This document shows positions 8,362 through 18,052 of a DNA stretch of 64,000 nucleotides, piece by piece. Position 1 is the first letter of the stretch, and each line of letters starts with the position of its first letter. The notes below the pieces were generated by a model. It saw only the letters and a list, made by a program, of their open reading frames with translations. It was not told the DNA's origin and did no database searches. The position numbers and the translations under genes were made by a program. Source of the stretch: Prolixibacter denitrificans (lineage in GTDB: Bacteria; Bacteroidota; Bacteroidia; Bacteroidales; Prolixibacteraceae); contig NZ_PYGC01000001.1 of assembly GCF_003014495.1 (NCBI RefSeq), positions 1 through 64,000 of the forward strand, written 5' to 3'.

Positions 8362-9834
8362 ATGAAGAAGAAATTACTATTGATAGCTGCACTTGGCAGC
8401 ATGGTGATGGCCTGCGAGAAAAACTCGACTCCGGGTGGCACTGGAATTCAAGTCGACACAACAGCTACAGCCTCAACTGATACATTTAATATTCTTGATA
8501 TAAAAGATACCTACGCCGATTTGGCTGACTATAGTCATTGGCGCGATTGGGGACCATACAATTTGCATGATCCATCGATTATGTATACCGGAGACTATTA
8601 TTATTGCTATTCAACCGATGTAGCCTACGGACAAGATATCCAGCGAAGCAGCATCATGGTTCGTCGTTCCAAAGATTTAGTCGACTGGGAATATCAAGGC
8701 TGGGCTGTGGACGGTCTTCCTTCCCAGGCGGTTCAGTACATTAAGGACAACGGAGGTACCCCGTTCGATGGAGTTTGGGCTCCATACATCATGAAAGTGG
8801 GCAACCAATATCGTCTCTACTATTCCTTGTCGTCTCCCACACCGAAGTTGAGTGCTATTGGACTGCTCACCAGTACTTCACCTGATGGCCCCTGGACCGA
8901 AAGTGGCCTCGTGGTTACCTCAAAAGAGTCGATACAGATGACCAATGCCATCGACCCGACGGTTCTGGTTACACCCAGTGGGGACCAATATATGTACTAC
9001 GGCTCAGCCTGGGATGGCATTTACATCCTGCAGCTTGACCCGGCAACCGGTTTGCCAAAGAAAGCAAATGATAAAGGTGTTCGCATCGCAGCCCGTGGCT
9101 GGACGGGAAATACCGTCAATGGAAACATCGAGGGACCGGAAATTATTTATAACCAGGAACAGCAAAAATATTACCTGTTCATCTCGTATGACTGGCTCGA
9201 AACGAAATACAATGTGCGGGTAGGACGCTCCGACTCTCCCACTGGTCCGTTTGTCGATTACAACGGAGTGAACATGAATGAAAAGTCGGACAACATCCCG
9301 ATGCTTGAAGCGCCCTACAAGTTTATGGGACACGCCGGATGGCAGGGAACGGCTCATTGCTCCGTGTTCAAAAACAATGGCGTGTACTACATGGCAAATC
9401 AAGGCAGACCGGTAGTGAACAAATACTTCATGGATATGATGGTTCGCCGCGTCTTCTGGACCGACGATGGCTGGCCGGTGGTTTCGCCCGAACGATATGC
9501 CAACATCGAACAGTCTACTATCACAAAAGATGAGCTGACCGGCCAATGGGAACGGATTGTTTTAGGTTACCAGGTGGTACCCGGCTATGGAGATCAACAA
9601 ACTTCCCCTGATTTGCAAGAGTCTGTTTACATGAAAGTAGGAGCTGATGGCTCGATAGATGACGACTCTGCTAATTCGTGGACATTCTCCGGCAACCAAC
9701 TAACACTCAACTGGAGCGACGGAACGACCGACAAAGTGATTGTGAGCCGTGGCTATGACTGGGAAAATCACAAAAAATGTTTGGTTTTCACCGGATTAAA
9801 CAACCAGGGAACAGCCATTTGGGGCAAAAAATAA
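8362..9834 (+). CDS. GH43 arabinan endo-1,5-alpha-L-arabinanase-like lipoprotein
   Basis: This is a predicted surface or periplasmic endo-arabinanase that cuts alpha-1,5-arabinan. The 490-residue protein starts with a lipoprotein signal (MKKKLLLIAA, lipobox VMAC, Cys18). The GH43 five-bladed propeller shows the three catalytic acids: Asp in LHDPSIM (~70), Asp in AIDPTVL (~196) and Glu in EGPEII (~257). Residues after ~400 form an extra beta domain like the C-terminal lipocalin-like module of endo-arabinanases, ending GTAIWGKK. It leads the plus-strand arm of the PUL, followed by a GH51 gene. AGGAAG sits upstream of the ATG. Acceptor specificity is inferred from family and context. Confidence 0.88.
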   Translation: MKKKLLLIAALGSMVMACEKNSTPGGTGIQVDTTATASTDTFNILDIKDTYADLADYSHWRDWGPYNLHDPSIMYTGDYYYCYSTDVAYGQDIQRSSIMVRRSKDLVDWEYQGWAVDGLPSQAVQYIKDNGGTPFDGVWAPYIMKVGNQYRLYYSLSSPTPKLSAIGLLTSTSPDGPWTESGLVVTSKESIQMTNAIDPTVLVTPSGDQYMYYGSAWDGIYILQLDPATGLPKKANDKGVRIAARGWTGNTVNGNIEGPEIIYNQEQQKYYLFISYDWLETKYNVRVGRSDSPTGPFVDYNGVNMNEKSDNIPMLEAPYKFMGHAGWQGTAHCSVFKNNGVYYMANQGRPVVNKYFMDMMVRRVFWTDDGWPVVSPERYANIEQSTITKDELTGQWERIVLGYQVVPGYGDQQTSPDLQESVYMKVGADGSIDDDSANSWTFSGNQLTLNWSDGTTDKVIVSRGYDWENHKKCLVFTGLNNQGTAIWGKK

Positions 9835-9854
9835 ACTAACTTGATTATTCTTTC

Positions 9855-9929
9855 TCGGGGAAAATGAATCCAGATTTTCCCCGAACAACAACCTTATAAT
9901 TACCGGAAAAGTGTGCCCTGAAAGGCACA
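9855..9929 (+). other. Two intercistronic hairpins between GH43 and GH51
   Basis: The first hairpin has an 11-bp perfect stem TCGGGGAAAAT (9855-9865) / ATTTTCCCCGA (9874-9884) with an 8-nt loop and no following U-run. The second is TGTGCC (9912-9917) / GGCACA (9924-9929), ending 18 nt before the GH51 start. They look like mRNA-processing, stability or partial-attenuation elements rather than a simple terminator. Confidence 0.55.
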
Positions 9930-9947
9930 TATATGACTGAATAACTT

Positions 9948-11498
9948 ATGAAAAATGTAATTGAGATGAAAAAAAGCTATTTTCTGCTTCTTGCTTTTTC
10001 GTTCCTTTTCGGGATAACCGTGCAGGGACAAAGCACGCTAACACTACACACCGAGCAGGCCAAAACGAAGATCAACAAAGAGATTTACGGCCATTTTGCG
10101 GAACATTTGGGACACTGTATTTACGGTGGTATCTATGTGGGAGTTGATTCAGATATTCCCAACATTCGCGGTTTTCGCGAAGATGTGGTCGGCGCACTTC
10201 AGGATATGAAAATCCCGTTACTTCGCTGGCCGGGCGGTTGCTTTGCCGACACCTATCACTGGAAAGACGGCATTGGCCCTCAACACAAACGGCCTTCCAT
10301 TGTGAATGTCCACTGGGGCGGTGTTACGGAAGATAACAGCTTCGGAACGCACGAATTTCTCGATTTTTGTGAACTGATTCACGCCGAACCATATATCAAC
10401 CTGAATGTTGGCTCGGGAACCGTACAGGAAGCGTCGGAATGGGTCGAGTATGTTACTTCATCCAACGAAAGTCCGATGACCAAACTCCGGAAAGAAAACG
10501 GTCGTGATAAACCATGGGACGTAAAATACTGGGGAATCGGTAACGAAAACTGGGGCTGTGGAGGAAACATGACGCCGGAGTATTATGCCGATTTATACAA
10601 TCGCTTCGCCACTTATTGCCGGGGTAATTTGTACCGCATTGCCGGTGGCCCCAGTGTAGACGACTACAACTGGATGAGAGTCATCATGCAGAAAACTTCA
10701 CTTCACCCGTATCTCGTTCAGGGCGTTTCGCTGCACAACTACACCTTCACCACCAGCTGGACCGACAAAGGTTCAGCCACTGATTTCGATGAAGGAGGAT
10801 GGTTTTCGGTATTGCAAAATACTCTGAAGATGAAAACGCTGATTGAGCGTCATTCCAGCATCATGGATCAATATGACCCGAATAAGCGGGTTGGTCTGAT
10901 TGTCGACGAATGGGGAGACTGGTTCAATGTAGAGCCCGGAACCAATCCCGGGTTTCTGTATCAGCAAAATACGCTACGGGATGCATTAGTGGCCGGTATC
11001 AACCTCAACATGTTTAACAACCATGCCGACCGGGTTAAAATGGCCAACATCGCCCAGATGGTGAATGTGCTGCAATCGGTTATCCTGACGAAAGAAAAGG
11101 AAATGGTGCTGACACCCACCTACTATGTGTTCAAGATGTACAGCGTTCACCAGGATGCTACCATGATTCCGGTCAATCTCAATTGCGATGATTACGAATA
11201 CAACGGACAATCGGTTCCCGCAGTCAGCGCATCCGCTTCGGTAAAAGACGGGGTTGTTAGCATTACACTTTGCAATCTGAATCCTGAAAAAGCGGAAAGT
11301 ATCGATTTGACTTTAACCGGACAAGAATTTGCATCAGCAAGCGGACAGGTCATCACCTCTCCCAATATGAATGATTACAACGATTTTGGACAAAATGAAA
11401 AGGTAGCGTTAAAAGCTTTCGATGTGAAGAAACCAAAAAACGGCAAACTTTCGGTCGAGCTTCCTTCGAAATCGGTTGTACTGGTGCAATTAAAATAG
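9948..11498 (+). CDS. GH51 alpha-L-arabinofuranosidase
   Basis: This is an exo-enzyme releasing L-arabinose from arabinan side chains or oligosaccharides. The 516-residue protein has a Sec signal peptide ([10 protein letters not shown]..., cleavage near VQGQ); the ATG at 9966 is an alternative start that gives a cleaner signal. The GH51 TIM barrel shows the acid/base Glu in GIGNENWG (~199) and the nucleophile Glu in VDEWGDWF (~319), with the family loops [12 protein letters not shown] and [10 protein letters not shown]. The last ~120 residues form the usual C-terminal beta domain. It follows the GH43 lipoprotein by 113 bp with hairpins between. A second GH51 lies in the minus-strand arm. Confidence 0.93.
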   Translation: MKNVIEMKKSYFLLLAFSFLFGITVQGQSTLTLHTEQAKTKINKEIYGHFAEHLGHCIYGGIYVGVDSDIPNIRGFREDVVGALQDMKIPLLRWPGGCFADTYHWKDGIGPQHKRPSIVNVHWGGVTEDNSFGTHEFLDFCELIHAEPYINLNVGSGTVQEASEWVEYVTSSNESPMTKLRKENGRDKPWDVKYWGIGNENWGCGGNMTPEYYADLYNRFATYCRGNLYRIAGGPSVDDYNWMRVIMQKTSLHPYLVQGVSLHNYTFTTSWTDKGSATDFDEGGWFSVLQNTLKMKTLIERHSSIMDQYDPNKRVGLIVDEWGDWFNVEPGTNPGFLYQQNTLRDALVAGINLNMFNNHADRVKMANIAQMVNVLQSVILTKEKEMVLTPTYYVFKMYSVHQDATMIPVNLNCDDYEYNGQSVPAVSASASVKDGVVSITLCNLNPEKAESIDLTLTGQEFASASGQVITSPNMNDYNDFGQNEKVALKAFDVKKPKNGKLSVELPSKSVVLVQLK

Positions 11499-11516
11499 CT
11501 CAAAACGTTTACTCAT

Positions 11517-11556
11517 AAAAAAGGGACAGATGAACTACATCATCTATCCCTTTTTT
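11517..11556. terminator. Bidirectional intrinsic terminator
   Basis: A long stem AAAAAAGGGACAGATGA (11517-11533) pairs with the complementary arm starting TCATCTATCCC (11540) with one mismatch and a 6-nt loop. It ends in an eight-T run on the plus strand and an A-run that becomes U-rich on the minus strand. It closes both the plus GH43-GH51 arm and the convergent gene at 11577. Confidence 0.88.
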
Positions 11557-11576
11557 TTAAAATTGCCAATAACTTA

Positions 11577-12137
11577 TTAATCTTTTGCAAAGGAATATTT
11601 CAAAGAAAGCCGCCAGCCATGATAAGTTATCGATTGTCTGTCACCAAAAACAGGGGTTCCCATGAAACTAACATCAAATCCAAGATTTTGAATCAAGGGT
11701 ACGTGAACACCACCCAATACTGCAAATTCCAGGTTCCCGATAGATACATTATCTGTATTTGCTACATAATACTCTGTCTTAGAATTGAAATTCCAGATGC
11801 CCGCCACTCCGATATATGGTTTAAAGAATTTGGGCTTATACCACTTCACTGATAACGGCACTTCCAATGCATAGGTTGTATTTTTCAGATTCAGTACCGA
11901 TTTCGGTTCGTGATAATCAAATGATTTCACAGAAAAATATACCTCCTTTTGAAAAGAAAATGCCTCCGAAAAAGGCTTTTCCGAAGCATATCCAACTTGA
12001 AATCCGATTTTGGGAGAATATGCTAATATGTTGGGTTGCATATCATTCATTCCAAAAACAAAACTTTGCTTCTTTTCCTGGGAAAAGGAGAGACAGCTAA
12101 TGCCTAAAATGGCAATTAGTAGAACGATTTTTCTCAT
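11577..12137 (-). CDS. Outer-membrane beta-barrel family protein (PorT-like fold), unknown role
   Basis: This is a 186-residue exported protein with a signal peptide (MRKIVLLIAILGISCLSFSQ). It has an alternating hydrophobic/aromatic pattern and a C-terminal segment WRLSLKYSFAKD, typical of small Bacteroidota eight-stranded outer-membrane barrels. The ATG at 12137 is chosen over an upstream in-frame TTG at 12143. It is a monocistronic minus-strand gene between the two PUL arms and shares the terminator with GH51. It may be an accessory PUL gene or an unrelated passenger; no function is assigned. Confidence 0.65.
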   Translation of the reverse strand: MRKIVLLIAILGISCLSFSQEKKQSFVFGMNDMQPNILAYSPKIGFQVGYASEKPFSEAFSFQKEVYFSVKSFDYHEPKSVLNLKNTTYALEVPLSVKWYKPKFFKPYIGVAGIWNFNSKTEYYVANTDNVSIGNLEFAVLGGVHVPLIQNLGFDVSFMGTPVFGDRQSITYHGWRLSLKYSFAKD

Positions 12138-12261
12138 AGTCAATAATTAGTTAGTGGATAGGATGATGAATACCTGGTCTTCTTAGAATGTATTCACAAT
12201 CAATACCTAACTAAAATAATAAATTGTTAACTATAAGAAAAATGTTCTACAGTATGCTCCT

Positions 12262-13632
12262 TTAATATTTTACCAGCCGGAAAATGGCCGATGCATGGGG
12301 CCTCAATTCCACGCTTATCTTTCCATTCTTTACCGCCTCTGTTTTCTGTGTCCATAGATTATGGACGGCATAATCGCCTCTTGCTCCCAGCTCTGATAAA
12401 CTAACTGAAATTACTTCCGGCTTTTCATCGGTTGTATTGAACAGAGCCACATACTTATCTTTTGAATCCGGAACATCAGCCGCCCAAACAATCAAGCCAT
12501 TATTATTCTTCAATTCCCGGTTGTTGATGCTGTGCTGATCGACATCTAACAATTCGCCATTGGTAATTAGGGAATTCGTGAAATCGTCGTTGCTGGGCAA
12601 GTCGCCACCGAACATCAGCGGAGAACGGAACATCGCCCAAAGATTCATCAATGTATACTGCTCGTCTTTGGTAAAACCAGTCTTGCGGGGCTCACCCCGT
12701 TCACCGCGAATGGAAATGCGGCCTAAAGGAAGCATATCGGCATCAGCCCAGTGGCCGGGACCGCTGTAAGGAGCCCATTCCTTGCACAATTTAAACATCG
12801 GCTTCAGGTAGTTCCAGTTATCCCAAAAATCGTCGCAAATACGCCACATATTGGCATGTGTCATGATATGTTTGGCTTTAGCCAATGGCGTCGCACCGGG
12901 CGAAGTACTCAACACCATCGGTCGCCCACACTGATCAATGGCTTTCCTTATCATTTCGATTTCGCCCTGATGATACGGGCGAGATAAATTATCCACCTTC
13001 ACAAAATCAACTCCCCACGATGCATACAAATCGAACAGCGAATTGTAGTAAGCCTGGGCACCTGCCTTCGTCGAATCGACGGTATACATGTCCCGCAGCC
13101 ATTTACATTGCTGTTTCTCCGAATAGATATCCCGGGCGTGGTATTTCGAATCGACAATCGGTGTGTTTTTCTTTACTGCTTCCACCGGAATCCCCCGCAT
13201 GATGTGGATACCAAATTTCAAGCCCTTGTTGTGAATATAATCAGCCAACGGAGCAAAACCTTCTCCATCGGCAGCGGATGGGAACCGGTTAACCGCCGGC
13301 GTTAGTCGCCCAAAATCGTCCATGCAATAGATGGGATCGGTCTGATTGTAACCATGTGCCTTCGTGTTCTCAACGTACCAACGAATATCAACGACGATGT
13401 ATTGCCAGCCATATTCTTTCAAATGATCGGCCATGTAATCCGCATTGGCTTTTACTTCCGCTTCCGTAACGGTTGGTCCGTAACAATCCCAACTATTCCA
13501 TCCCATCGGAGGTGTTTCTGCGTAAGTGTAAAACTTAGTTGCGGATTTCTGTTTCTTCGCCGAATGGCATGAACCAAACGAAAAGACTATCAATAAAACA
13601 ATTACAAGATTGGAGATTTTGCTCAGATTCAT
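12262..13632 (-). CDS. GH27 glycosidase lipoprotein (alpha-galactosidase / beta-L-arabinopyranosidase)
   Basis: This is an exo-glycosidase removing a terminal alpha-D-galactose or beta-L-arabinopyranose. The 456-residue lipoprotein has a lipobox FGSC (Cys22). The GH27 barrel opens with TPPMGWNSWDCYG, has the nucleophile Asp in VKVDNLSRP (~212) and the acid/base region HWADADML. In place of the alpha-galactosidase sugar-binding pair Asp-Asp, residues 82-83 read Asp-Ile (VVDIRW). As I recall from the family literature, replacement of this second Asp favours beta-L-arabinopyranosidase activity. It has its own transcription unit after a terminator at 13655-13698. A galactosidase role on arabinogalactan remains possible. 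Confidence 0.85.
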   Translation of the reverse strand: MNLSKISNLVIVLLIVFSFGSCHSAKKQKSATKFYTYAETPPMGWNSWDCYGPTVTEAEVKANADYMADHLKEYGWQYIVVDIRWYVENTKAHGYNQTDPIYCMDDFGRLTPAVNRFPSAADGEGFAPLADYIHNKGLKFGIHIMRGIPVEAVKKNTPIVDSKYHARDIYSEKQQCKWLRDMYTVDSTKAGAQAYYNSLFDLYASWGVDFVKVDNLSRPYHQGEIEMIRKAIDQCGRPMVLSTSPGATPLAKAKHIMTHANMWRICDDFWDNWNYLKPMFKLCKEWAPYSGPGHWADADMLPLGRISIRGERGEPRKTGFTKDEQYTLMNLWAMFRSPLMFGGDLPSNDDFTNSLITNGELLDVDQHSINNRELKNNNGLIVWAADVPDSKDKYVALFNTTDEKPEVISVSLSELGARGDYAVHNLWTQKTEAVKNGKISVELRPHASAIFRLVKY

Positions 13633-13654
13633 ATTGGTCTTTATTTAACAGAAG

Positions 13655-13698
13655 CTAAAAATAGAAAAGGTGGGATTCAGAAACAAACCCCACCTTTT
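13655..13698 (-). terminator. Intrinsic terminator of the susC-to-GH51 operon
   Basis: The stem AAAAGGTGGG (13665-13674) / CCCACCTTTT (13689-13698) is followed on the minus strand by the T-rich CTATTTTTAG. It lies just past the GH51 stop at 13741 and before GH27, so GH27 is either separately transcribed or reached by read-through. Confidence 0.75.
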
Positions 13699-13740
13699 AC
13701 TTTCAATCAATCGCTATCCAAATGTACTAAAACTAATTCG

Positions 13741-15351
13741 TCATTTTTTGATGTGACCTTTGATCATCGTGAAAGAATGCGGTGCAAAGGAGTAGGTAAA
13801 TTTCTCTGCATTTCTCACTTTGATATCAGGCTTTTTCTCCGTTTGTACGGTTGTCTTACCGAAATCATTTTCCGATTTCACGTTCGGTCCGTTTACTTCG
13901 TAAACCTCGAAATTACCATCGAATTTGCCTTCTTCCGAAATCAAATCGGTCGGAATGGCTTTGTCCTTATTCCGGTTCACTACACAAATCGTTACTTCTC
14001 CATTGTCGTAAGTGGTAGACACGTCGAGATAGGGAACATTCTTCTGGATGGTTTTCGATTCCCCTAAACCGATTGGAAACTCTTTGGTGCTGTATGTACC
14101 ACAATCAACATACGTATCGAGCGAAGTACCTTTCACGTTATTGGAGAATAACTGGAACGGATAATAAATGGTCTGCTTGAACATCCCTTTCTCGGAAGTA
14201 AAAATCGGTGCAATCACATTGACCAACTGAGCCAGGTTTGCCATCTTCACCACATCCGCATTTCGTACGAACACATTCAGGAACTGGGCAATTACCAGTG
14301 CATCTTCCAGGTTGTAATGCTCTTCGAGGGCACGGGTTCCGTGCATCGATGCTCCGGCGCGGGCACGGTACCATACGTTGTACTCGTCCCATGCAATGTG
14401 AATCGGCCCGCGATCGCCACGGTCAGCTTTTTCCATCTCACGGGCAATCATCCCTTTCACAATCTTGGTGCGCTGCTCACAAACCAGCGGTGTAGACATG
14501 AAATCGTAGTAATTATTTTCGGGATTTCCCACGTAAATATGCAACGCAATATAATCAACGACATCCCTTAGTTCGTGCAGAATCGTCTGATTCCAGGCAT
14601 TCGGATCGGCATCCGGACGATAGTTCGAAGAACCGGCTGCTACCAGTTTAATATCCGGCGACGTCAGTTTCATCAACTTTGCAGCTTCACGCGCCTTTTT
14701 GCTGTAATCTTCCGCATTCAGGTGGCCCAACTGCCAGAAACCATCCATCTCGTTACCCAAACTCCAGTACTTGATATCGTAAGGCTTTTCATGGCCATAC
14801 TTTTTGCGAAGTTCGGCATAGTACGGTCCGCTATCGACATTGCAGTATTCCACCCAGCGCTGTGCTTCCTCGATGGTACCGGTTCCCATGTTGACCGAAA
14901 AGTAAGGTTGGCTGCCAATTTCCTTGGTATACTTCATGAATTCGTCGGTTCCAACCCGGTTATTTTCCAGGCGTCCCCAGGCGAGTTCAAGACGCGTCGG
15001 CCTTTTGTCTTTCGGACCAACTCCATCGAGCCAGTGATAGTTGGATACGAAGTTTCCTCCCGGATACCGGACCAGCGAAACGTTTAGATCTTTCACTGCC
15101 TGCTTCACATCATTACGGAAACCATCTTTGTCGGAAAGCGGTGATCCCGGATCGTAAATACCTCCATAAACACAACGTCCCAGATGTTCGACAAAACTTC
15201 CGTAGATGTTTTTATCGACTTTACCGATCGTCCGATCGATATCGATTTTTATTCTGGCGTTTTGTGCCGATAGAACTTGCGTCCCGGCCAAAAATGCCAT
15301 CGCTGTCGCTGCGATGAGCAACGGCTTTCTCGTCTTCAAAATCTTCATCAT
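13741..15351 (-). CDS. GH51 alpha-L-arabinofuranosidase
   Basis: This is a 536-residue exported arabinofuranosidase with a signal peptide (MMKILKTRKPLLIAATAMAF, cleavage near LSAQ). The acid/base Glu lies in SLGNEMDGFW (~200) and the nucleophile Glu in AWDEYNVWYR (~323), with loops SFVEHLGRCVYGG and VRYPGGNFVSNYHW. It differs clearly from the GH51 at 9948 (for example LGNEMDGFW against IGNENWGCG), suggesting division of labour between alpha-1,2/1,3 branches and alpha-1,5 oligosaccharides. That is an inference. It is the last gene before the operon terminator, 35 bp after a GH43 gene. Confidence 0.93.
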   Translation of the reverse strand: MMKILKTRKPLLIAATAMAFLAGTQVLSAQNARIKIDIDRTIGKVDKNIYGSFVEHLGRCVYGGIYDPGSPLSDKDGFRNDVKQAVKDLNVSLVRYPGGNFVSNYHWLDGVGPKDKRPTRLELAWGRLENNRVGTDEFMKYTKEIGSQPYFSVNMGTGTIEEAQRWVEYCNVDSGPYYAELRKKYGHEKPYDIKYWSLGNEMDGFWQLGHLNAEDYSKKAREAAKLMKLTSPDIKLVAAGSSNYRPDADPNAWNQTILHELRDVVDYIALHIYVGNPENNYYDFMSTPLVCEQRTKIVKGMIAREMEKADRGDRGPIHIAWDEYNVWYRARAGASMHGTRALEEHYNLEDALVIAQFLNVFVRNADVVKMANLAQLVNVIAPIFTSEKGMFKQTIYYPFQLFSNNVKGTSLDTYVDCGTYSTKEFPIGLGESKTIQKNVPYLDVSTTYDNGEVTICVVNRNKDKAIPTDLISEEGKFDGNFEVYEVNGPNVKSENDFGKTTVQTEKKPDIKVRNAEKFTYSFAPHSFTMIKGHIKK

Positions 15352-15386
15352 CTCTTCTTAATCTATCGTTAGAAACACGTTTATTT

Positions 15387-16406
15387 TCAAAGTTTCACTT
15401 CGGGCCAGCCTTTATCGCTCCAGGTAATTTTCCGGATGAGCAGTTTTGGCCTCCCTCCGTCATTACCATCATACCCATGAAAAACCAGGTAATCGACTCC
15501 ATCGAAATGCACTACTGCATTATGGCCTACACCATGCCAGCGCTGATTTCCTGCCAGCACAATGCTGCCACCACCTCTGGCCATCGGTTTTCCACTTTCA
15601 TCGACATATGGGCCGGTTAATTTCTTTGCGCGACCTACAATCATTTTATAGGTGCTGTTCACTCCTTTACAGCAGTAATCGATGGAAGCAAACAGGTAGT
15701 AATATCCGTCTCGTTTGAATATGAAAGGAGCTTCAATGGCATTGCCGCCTGCGTCTTTCGGATTGTCATCAACGGCAGGTGGATTCGGTGCATTTGGGTC
15801 TGTCTTTCGCGAAGCAATGGTCGGAATGTTCGCCAGGTCGTCATCAACTGACATGGCATCTTTACTCAGCTTCACCAGTTTTATTCCGTCCCAGAACGAA
15901 CCGAAAACCAGGTAAGGTTGCCCATGACTATCTAGCGCCATGTTGGGATCGATAGCATTCCAGTTTGTTTTTCCGGGATAGGATTGAATCACTTTCCCGT
16001 GATCCACCCATTTGAATTCCGGATCGGTAGGATCCAATGTCTTATTGGTTGCCAGCCCAATGCACGATGTGTTTTTGCCAAATGCTGACACCGAATAATA
16101 CAGGTAATACTGACCATTATAGAATGAAATATCCGGAGCCCAGATATGGCCTTTAAAACCGGGGACAGCCTTCACAGCCCACTCGGGTGCTTTGGCAAAA
16201 ACCGGATCTTCTTTCTTCCAATTTTTCATATCGGTTGAAGAATAAACCTTTATCCCCCATCCGGTGCAAAAGATATAGAAGGTATTGTTTTCACGAATCA
16301 TTACCGGATCGTGCACAATGGTATTTTGAGCCAGAAGCGGCCCGAAAATAAGTACAAAGGCTGCAGTGAACAGCCCACTTTTCAATATTTTCAGCATTGG
16401 CTTCAT
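15387..16406 (-). CDS. GH43 family arabinosidase/arabinanase (secreted)
   Basis: This 339-residue GH43 consists of a single catalytic propeller. It has a Sec signal peptide (cleavage near LLAQ) and no lipobox, so it is likely periplasmic. Catalytic acids: Asp in VHDPVM (~31), Asp in AIDPNM (~152), Glu in EAPFIF (~224). It lacks the C-terminal module of the two larger GH43 proteins here. Its ATG is 9 bp after the stop of the upstream GH43 gene, so they are cotranscribed. An internal Met (residue 4) is an alternative start. The substrate is inferred to be arabino-oligosaccharides. Confidence 0.88.
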   Translation of the reverse strand: MKPMLKILKSGLFTAAFVLIFGPLLAQNTIVHDPVMIRENNTFYIFCTGWGIKVYSSTDMKNWKKEDPVFAKAPEWAVKAVPGFKGHIWAPDISFYNGQYYLYYSVSAFGKNTSCIGLATNKTLDPTDPEFKWVDHGKVIQSYPGKTNWNAIDPNMALDSHGQPYLVFGSFWDGIKLVKLSKDAMSVDDDLANIPTIASRKTDPNAPNPPAVDDNPKDAGGNAIEAPFIFKRDGYYYLFASIDYCCKGVNSTYKMIVGRAKKLTGPYVDESGKPMARGGGSIVLAGNQRWHGVGHNAVVHFDGVDYLVFHGYDGNDGGRPKLLIRKITWSDKGWPEVKL

Positions 16407-16415
16407 ACTTTGGTT

Positions 16416-18026
16416 TTATGATTGACTTTTCTTTCCCCAAACAGACCGTCCACTTCCGTTTAAGCCTGTGAACACAATGGTTGGAACACGTGGTGATGCC
16501 TCCCAATCGAGCTCACGAACAACGTTCAATTTCAAGGAGCCAACAGTCAGAATTCCTGTAGTTGAATTATACGACCATGTTCCGGTTACCGCACCGGTTG
16601 CTTTGTGATCCAAGCTCAACGTCATGGCTGATGAGGTTTGCTGCTTTTTGTACTGGTAATTTAAGGTGATAACCTCCCAGCTACCAGTCAGGTCACTTTC
16701 AGCAATAGCATCCTGTGGAACGGCCGCGTAACGCTCGGGTAATACAACCGGCCACCCATCCTCTGTCCATTCAATTTTTCGCACATGTCCCATCATAATA
16801 GCGTTGCTATATGCATTGCCATTGGTGTTTGCTGGAAGTCGGGCCTGCGAACAGTAATACCATTGATTGTTGGTTTCGTCTTTAAATACACAGCAATGCG
16901 AAAATCCTACCCAACCAGAGTGATTATTGAATTTATACGGATGTGTAATTATCGGGAAGCAATCGCTTCCGCTGGCTGTCGACCCATCATATGAATAATA
17001 AGGTCCTCTAATACTTCTGGCCCGGCAGACTCTGGTGTTATAAGCCACTGACAATTCATCGTAAGCCAGGAACAAATAGTAATAGCCGGTTTCAGCGTTA
17101 TACATGATTTCGGGACCTTCTGAGGCTTGCCATCTTGAGCCATCCGAACGAGTGTATATTCGGGTGCCCCAGGTTGATTCATCGTTGATATCGAATTTGT
17201 GTAAAGGAAGACCAGTATCAGGGTTTAATTGAATGGCAACAATACCACTATGCCAGGAGCCGTAAATCAACCAGTTTTCACCTTCCGGTGTCACAATCAT
17301 GCTCGGATCAATGGCATTGTATTTAAAGTAAGCGCTCCAGTCGTTCAAACTGCTTCGCGACCAATCGGTACCTCTATCCGATACAGAACAGACAACCATT
17401 CCGTGATCTACCCACTGGTTACTTGACAAATCCGATGTCTCCATCATGCCTATAAAAGCCTTCTCGGTCCACGAACCGTCGAAGTTGTCAGCCGTATTTA
17501 CTTTACCTGTTTTGATATAATTGTCGACCACTACGCTATAGTACATACGGTAGTTGTTGCCAACTTTGCGAATAACCGGCGCCCAGAATCCATACCTGGG
17601 CGAATCGATTGGACTAAGGCCAACACGCGCCCGCATATTGTTCAGGGTATCTTTCACCCAGGCCGGCTCGGTCGACATAGCCATTCCAATAAAATCCCAA
17701 TGGACCAAATCTCTGGAACGACGTGCCAGAAAGTGACCGTGACCAACATGCGCGTTGCCATAAGATGCATCGGTGGAATACATGTAATAGTATGTTCCAT
17801 CGAAAACCACACTCGGGTCGTGCACATTTGCCAGGTTCCATTGAGAACGGTCACTCCACGAAGCTATCGCAGAATAGTCGTCCGCGTAAGTTGGTGCGGT
17901 GTAATCTGTCGTCGTGCCAGGCTCCTTCGTTTTGATGCCTGTAGGTGCTATTTCGTCTTTTGTACACCCTGCAAGTGACACGGCAATTATGCTGACAGAT
18001 AAAATGAGTAAATACTTTAGTTTCAC
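16416..18026 (-). CDS. GH43 endo-arabinanase-like lipoprotein
   Basis: This is a 536-residue lipoprotein, probably exposed on the cell surface. The start is GTG (18024-18026), the first start after an in-frame TGA; it yields a lipoprotein signal with lipobox LAGC (Cys20). GH43 acids: Asp in VHDPSVV (~70), Asp in AIDPSMI (~239), Glu in EGPEIM (~303). A C-terminal beta module ending GRSVWGKK matches that of the GH43 at 8362. A hairpin (18053-18081) separates it from susD. It is likely the enzyme that makes oligosaccharides for SusCD uptake. Confidence 0.88.
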   Translation of the reverse strand: MKLKYLLILSVSIIAVSLAGCTKDEIAPTGIKTKEPGTTTDYTAPTYADDYSAIASWSDRSQWNLANVHDPSVVFDGTYYYMYSTDASYGNAHVGHGHFLARRSRDLVHWDFIGMAMSTEPAWVKDTLNNMRARVGLSPIDSPRYGFWAPVIRKVGNNYRMYYSVVVDNYIKTGKVNTADNFDGSWTEKAFIGMMETSDLSSNQWVDHGMVVCSVSDRGTDWSRSSLNDWSAYFKYNAIDPSMIVTPEGENWLIYGSWHSGIVAIQLNPDTGLPLHKFDINDESTWGTRIYTRSDGSRWQASEGPEIMYNAETGYYYLFLAYDELSVAYNTRVCRARSIRGPYYSYDGSTASGSDCFPIITHPYKFNNHSGWVGFSHCCVFKDETNNQWYYCSQARLPANTNGNAYSNAIMMGHVRKIEWTEDGWPVVLPERYAAVPQDAIAESDLTGSWEVITLNYQYKKQQTSSAMTLSLDHKATGAVTGTWSYNSTTGILTVGSLKLNVVRELDWEASPRVPTIVFTGLNGSGRSVWGKKSQS

Positions 18027-18052
18027 GGATCATGAATTTATGTTAGAAACTC

